In this document: piece by piece, positions 59,281 to 64,000 of the stretch | How positions within the stretch are numbered: the first letter of the stretch is position 1 | Layout of the letters: every line of letters begins with the position of its first letter | NCBI GenBank assembly: GCA_003116995.1 | Contig: BDSL01000018.1 | Span: 620,001-684,000, forward strand | Reading direction: 5' to 3' | Length of the DNA: 64,000 bases | DNA from: Yamagishiella unicocca | Taxonomy: Eukaryota > Chlorophyta > Chlorophyceae > Chlamydomonadales > Volvocaceae | Notes under the pieces: generated by a model | The model's database searches: none | What the model was told of the DNA's origin: nothing | The model's input: only the letters and a program-made list of their open reading frames with translations | Position numbers and translations under genes: made by a program

Positions 59281-61383
59281 ATGGGACGGAACAAATCGTC
59301 CGCCCTAGCGAAGGTAGTGAAGCCTCCTGAGGAGATCCCCAATGAACCCGTCAAAATAAGCAATCTATATGAAGCAGGAGCGCTGAAGGGGGCTCTGGAC
59401 GAGGTCGCTCGAGAGGTGTGTTTGGTAGCTGGGACACATCAGCGCAATTGATCTGTAATTAACCGGTAGAGTCCTGCGGTGCTGTCCAGGTCGTCCTCGA
59501 TATGGGGTACGAAGAAGATGTCATGATCAACAACGTGAAGATATTTCTGGGACTTGCTGCGTGAGTTGCTTTGCGGAGCTCCGCCCAGACGGGCCGCTTG
59601 TTGCTGCGACGCGTTGGGGGTGGGTTTCAGTTGTAAGACCACACGACTCGTTTTCATTACAGGATCGGCTCCGCAGCTTTATCCCAGTTCGGGCCAGGGA
59701 AGTTCCCCGCAAACTGGTGGATGGTGTTTGGCTGTGTGGTCTCCTACCTCGTCCTTACGTTCGCCATGAACCTATACAGCTGGAAGATGGAAGGCGACGC
59801 TTTCGTTGTGACGAAACCATTCCGGGTAGGTCGGGTTTTACTTGCTGCGGGCGGTTATTCGTCACGCGGGTGATGCGCGCTGGATATAACACGTAACACC
59901 ATTATCCCTTCATCCGGCCCTACTCCTGGATGAGCCGCGCCCCTTAAGCTCGCAACCCTTGACTTGCATCCCTCGGTAAACTCGTGCTCCACCCAGTACC
60001 CAAGCGGATCAACATGATGTGCGCCTCTGTCGATTCCCCTTCGCTTATGTGTGTTTTTGGCGTAAAGCGCGCGACATGAGCTGCAGCACGAAGCAGAGCC
60101 CTTGTGTATTGCCCCGCCTTGTCCCTCTGCAAGCTAGCTGTGCTGACCGCAGCCAGAATGCACGCGTCTTGCACCTCACGCCCACGCTCCCCTGTGGCCT
60201 CCCGCACTAGCAGGGCAGCAGGGGGTTGCGGCTGTCTTCACGCATGGGCCGCTACACTGACGAATACACGCTCGCGCTCACAGACCGCGAGGACGCCCAG
60301 CTGTAAGTGTCGGCTAGACGATGGAGGCGTCCGGGGGTGCACGTTTGCTCGGGCAGGGCAGGACGGGTGCAGGATGGAGTTCCTCTGGGGTTGTTTGCGA
60401 GGTTGGTGCTGCGTGTGGTGACCCGGGCACTCAGCACTATTTTGAGGTGAGGGGTACAAAGCACCCGTACAAAAATACAATGTCTCCTGGGCGCCAGGCC
60501 CTGGGGTTGGGTTTTGGTGCTGGCGGAAAATGGGAAATGATATCTGCGGGTACGGGGCAGATGGGCAAGGTCAGGGTACGTATCATCTGTCGAGGCAGCT
60601 AGTGGGCTAGCTGTGGCTAGCAGGACGTTGCTACATCCGATGGCGCTGGTAAGTGGGTGGTTGCGCGTATCTGCTTAGGGCAGGCTTACGCGGATCCCTG
60701 TCCTGCGGGGATGTAGTCGAGTGGGAGCTGGGTGAAGCTAGGGGTCGCGTGGGGGTCGGTCATCGCGGCGGAAGGGATGAAGGGAAAGCGGACTGCGGCA
60801 TTTTGCCGGCAGGGAGGCGACTTAGGGTTACGAACCCTTGGGTCCCGGCTCCTGGCAGGTTGATGGGTGGCAGAGTGGGGTGGGGTGGGCGCGTGCGTGC
60901 AGTCGACGCGGTGGTGGTCGGCTCAGTGCACTCGAGGCTGGCGGGGGGGGGGGGTGAAACTGGCTTGTTGCACCACCAGTTCCGGGACGCCGGATCGTTT
61001 TGGTTAAACTTCACCACCGGTCGTAAGCTGCTGGCGGTGCCATTGCACATGTCGCGCATTAACCCCTCGTGTGGTAGCGCCTCCCTTCCCCCCCAACCCT
61101 CCTATTGTCCCCATAAGTGGACGTCTGCCCGTCTTCTCGCTCGCTCCCTTGACATGGTTCCCCTTGCCATGACTGACCCCGCTCGGAACCTGCGGCTGAA
61201 CCCTGCTCCGGCCCTTGCTCCCTTGCCCCTCCCTTCAGCGAGGTGCTGTCCACGGTCCGCATGCCGGAGTTCTTCCACGAGGACGGCTACCTGGCGGATG
61301 CGGCGTGGCGGGCAGAGGTGGAGAAGCTCTGCACGGCGTTCAGCCAGAAGCTGAGCGAAAAGGTGGCGAAGAAGCAGGACTGA
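59281..61383 (+). CDS. SPCS2: Signal peptidase complex subunit 2 (SPC25)
   Basis: Accessory ER-membrane subunit of the signal peptidase complex, helping link it to the translocon. Exons: 59281-59415, 59490-59560, 59663-59825, 60214-60302 (60211 possible), 61239-61383; 603 nt, about 200 residues, close to the usual 190-225. Phases agree. N-terminus has NLYEAGALKGALDEVARE joined to VVLDMGYEEDVMINN. Two membrane spans: VKIFLGLAACAIGSA (about 57-75) and WWMVFGCVVSYLVLTFAMNL (about 88-108), separated by a short loop as in the family. Then DAFVVTKPFR, LRLSSRMGRYTDEYTLAL and a C-terminus with MPEFFHEDGYLADAAW and a Lys-rich end. Start chosen at the first in-frame ATG. Intron 4 is about 0.9 kb and appears empty. 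Confidence 0.91.
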
Positions 61384-62488
61384 CAGGCGCTGACCTGAGC
61401 GCCGCCGGCGACCACCGCTGCTGCGGGTGCTAGTGCCAATGGACCTGCGTACAGGCGGTTCCAGGCGGTGGGAGTGCCGGCGCTGGGCGTCTAGAGGCCG
61501 CTGCGGGTCCGTTGTAGTCGAGGGCGGCGGGCAGCATGGGAAGATCGACCCCTGGGTCGGTGATTCGCTGCCGTCGCCGTTACGCGGCCACAGCGTGGGC
61601 GCGTGTTCGTGGCGTGGATGCGTGACCAGCCATGCGGCGCAGCACCCTGCTAGGACAGCGGGGGACGTGCAGCAGCTAGGAGCTCGTTGGGGGCTAGGTG
61701 CGGGAAGGTTGGCGGGGGTCTTTGCCTTACGTTTGCCTTAAGCCTTACGTCTGCCTTAAGTGGGCATCATGTCTTGTGCACGGTGGCGGAAGCACGGCGC
61801 GCCGGCCGCGGAACGAGAGTGGGGTCCGTCGAGTAGCAAGAGCGTAGGGGCCTAACTAGGTGGCGTGGGCCGCGTTTTTCTCCAGAGCGAGACGGCAGTG
61901 TTACAGTGTGGTGCGGTGCGGCTCGGCTGACAGAAGAGGACCGTCGAAAGATGGTGGCCTCAACAGGTGGAGCGGTGTCACAAACGGCACGATCCGGGAC
62001 AGGAGGCGCCTACGGGTCATTGATAACCACGTTTGTGAAGAACCATGCATTATAGTCACTTCCTCTACGTCATCACGATAAACAACAAATTTTACCTGCA
62101 AAAGTGCAGGCGGCGCCCCGAGGCGTACACGGCATCCGTGCGCGACCAGCAATCTTGTGCAGCCAGCCATGTGCATTGCAACCCGCTTGCTTGATTTCCG
62201 TGTCCCTCCGCTTCATTGCTTTCCGTGCGCCGACCCTGGTCCGTTGCGCAGCCGCTCCATTTCGGCAACATCACACATACAGGCACAGCCCCACCCCCAG
62301 CCGGGCCCCTGCCTCGTCGTTTTCCGTGGCCTCTCGTGGCTGAATTCTTACTAGCCCGCCAGCACAGGCCCCGTCCTGCCAGCGTTCCGCCCCGCTCGGT
62401 CTCCAACCCCCACCCCACCCCCATCCCTAAACGGTCGCGTAAACGGTCATTTTAACGACCCCCCATCCCTATCAACAGCAACCCCGCT
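61384..62488. other. Convergent intergenic region between SPCS2 and Derlin
   Basis: Holds both 3' ends. A minus-strand TGTAA at 61901-61905 could be the Derlin poly(A) signal. No exon seen. Confidence 0.5.
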
Positions 62489-63070
62489 CTAGTTGGCGCC
62501 CAGGCGCATGCCGCGCCCCTGGAAGGCCCGGAACGCGTCCTGGCCGGTTGCCGCGTGGGTCACTACGCGGCGCCCTATGCCGTAGTTTGCCAGCAGGTTC
62601 TTGAGGAAGGTGGGCGTCACCAGCAGGTTGCGCCCCCCCATGGCCGGGTAGATGACCGTCAGGTAGACATACACATGGCCCACCACGATACCCACCATGA
62701 AGCCCCAGGGCATGCCTTTTACGAAGAACTCAATGGCCGCGAAGAAGAAGGGCACGTAGAAGGACATGATGTTGAAGAGGCCGTATATGGAGACCTGCTG
62801 GTCCGGGAACTGGCGGCTCCAGACGTAGATGACCATGAAGATGAGGGTTGTGGCGTTGAAGACGAGCGGCACGCCCAGGCTGATGAGCGGGCCGGACAGC
62901 GCCAGCACGACGGCGGCGCCGAAGATGAGCATGTAGAGGAAGTCCGCGGGCTGGAATTGGAAGGTCTGGGTCTCGAGGATCGTGCCGTACTGGATGAGCC
63001 AGATGAATTTGAACAGCAGCGGCAGCGACGGTGCTCCCGCGAAGAAGAAGTTGGTAACCAGGCGCCATAC
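62489..63070 (-). CDS. Derlin, 3'-terminal exon (rhomboid-like ERAD protein)
   Basis: Derlins are rhomboid-fold pseudoproteases that help retrotranslocate misfolded ER proteins. This exon runs from an acceptor (ggccacag) at 63070 to a stop at 62489, 193 codons, phase 0. It starts VWRLVTNFFFAG, which matches the family just after its first span, then QYGTILETQTFQFQPADFLY, several membrane segments (ALSGPLISLGVPLVF, TTLIFMVIYVWSRQF, MSFYVPFFFAAIEFFVKG) and the conserved VGHVYVYLTVIYP then MGGRNLLVTPTFLKNLL. The end GRGMRLG is typical. About 50 N-terminal residues are missing; no matching exon is seen up to 64000, so the 5' end probably lies beyond the window. Confidence 0.9.
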   Translation of the reverse strand, partial: VWRLVTNFFFAGAPSLPLLFKFIWLIQYGTILETQTFQFQPADFLYMLIFGAAVVLALSGPLISLGVPLVFNATTLIFMVIYVWSRQFPDQQVSIYGLFNIMSFYVPFFFAAIEFFVKGMPWGFMVGIVVGHVYVYLTVIYPAMGGRNLLVTPTFLKNLLANYGIGRRVVTHAATGQDAFRAFQGRGMRLGAN

Positions 63071-64000
63071 CTGTGGCCCGGGGGTGGCATAAAGCCCGGG
63101 GGGGGTGCGGTGGGTTTGGGGGGATACGGTGGGTTTGGGGGGATACGGTGGGTCGGGGGGGATACGGTGGGTTCGAGGGAAACCCGTGGATGTCCGAAAA
63201 AACATACGGTGGGTTGGGGGGATACGGTGGGTCGCAGGGGATACGGTGGGTTACAAAAAAGAACCAGCGGGTGGGGCGGGCCAAGGGGGCGAGCAGAGGG
63301 ATATTTAGGACCGAGGGAGGGATGGTAGGCGGGGCGCGGTGGCGGGGGTGAAAAGAGAGGCGGCGAGCAGCGCGGCAGTAGGCCCAGCGCGCTGCGCAGT
63401 GGGGGTTACGGCATCACAGGGCGTCGATTGCATTGCACCCGCACATCGCTCGCCCACGTCCCGTCGCGCCCCCTTGCCTTCCTGGCCAACCAGCCGCCGG
63501 TTGATGCTGGAGGCACGTGTGCGGGCGGGTGCGTGGATCGCTCGCACAATGGGGGGCACCATCACTCGCTGCTTTAGGGTTTTATAAAACTTTCAGGGTT
63601 TTGCCCTTATCTTATTTAACCCCAGTCTCCACATGAAACCGCCAGCTGCACCGGCTACAATACATGCACCGCCTGCAGGGATGTGACACGTGCGGTGTGT
63701 CTGTGCCCTCATAGTACCACCTGTACAATGTTTGTAGGGGTGCCACGCGCCGTGCGGCGATCACAGCCCCGCCCGCGCAGCCCTGGCACATCCAGCATAA
63801 AGTCCCGTTCAAATGACCACACACATAGCACACACGCCTCTGTGTCGCCTATGGCGACTCCCGCTCCCCCCCTTCGACGGCTGGTTTCTGATCTTCGTTT
63901 CCTATGTCGTGTAACCGGGTCTTATCGCTACCCCCGAACGCTCCGTAATGCCAGCAGCCAGCGCAACAGCGGGGCACCCTATTCGCGATAGCCCGGGGCC
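63071..64000. other. Derlin intron and/or upstream region
   Basis: Begins with a 17-bp GGGGGATACGGTGGGTT-type array (63108-63250) with a family B copy, then unassigned sequence with a weak family A end near 63901-63935 and a TTTAGGGTTTTATAAAA stretch near 63573. No Derlin 5' exon recognised. Confidence 0.5.

Noticed and set aside
60397..60447. Candidate extra SPCS2 exon with TQHYFE
   Set aside because: Its useful frame does not fit the phases; direct joining of 60302 to 61239 gives the expected protein without it.

Overview
This window looks like nuclear DNA of a green alga of the Chlamydomonas/Volvox (volvocine) type. It is GC-rich, with many short exons separated by introns that mostly start GTGAGT/GTGCGT-like and end GCAG. 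Telomere-like TTTTAGGG motifs and TGTAA-type poly(A) signals occur, and the gene set is plant/algal. I cannot name the species. Proteins carry long Ala, Gly, Pro and Gln runs, and introns are full of minisatellites.

Layout, left to right: the end of an unrecognised minus-strand gene (1-389); an F-box gene with a SMI1/KNR4-like part (minus, 5477-1868); a SET-domain methyltransferase gene (plus, 6643-10167); a 20-exon sucrose-phosphate synthase gene (minus, 25009-12069); the 13-exon gene for the large nuclear cap-binding subunit CBP80/NCBP1 (minus, 33724-25763); a long low-complexity unrecognised gene (plus, about 35608-41821); a 13-exon aldehyde dehydrogenase family gene (plus, 43155-49466); the 11-exon translesion DNA polymerase eta gene (minus, 58244-50947); a signal peptidase complex subunit 2 gene (plus, 59281-61383); and the 3' exon of a Derlin gene (minus, 63070-62489). 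Exon models were built by hand from splice signals, conserved protein order and phase. The F-box, SET, SPS, NCBP1, ALDH, POLH and SPCS2 models are in phase from start codon to stop codon.

The genes are separate housekeeping functions, not an operon-like system. Divergent pairs share upstream regions (F-box/SET, NCBP1/unrecognised gene, POLH/SPCS2). SET/SPS, ALDH/POLH and SPCS2/Derlin converge. SPCS2 and Derlin both act in the ER membrane.

The most unusual material is in the introns. Three short interspersed repeat families (called A, B and C here) recur in both orientations and fall within introns of five genes. Minisatellites occupy many introns, and one is a 36-bp ladder copied from an exon/intron junction of the SPS gene. 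One SPS intron appears to use a GC donor. I saw no CRISPR array, viral gene or toxin gene, and no evident new defence or mobile system.
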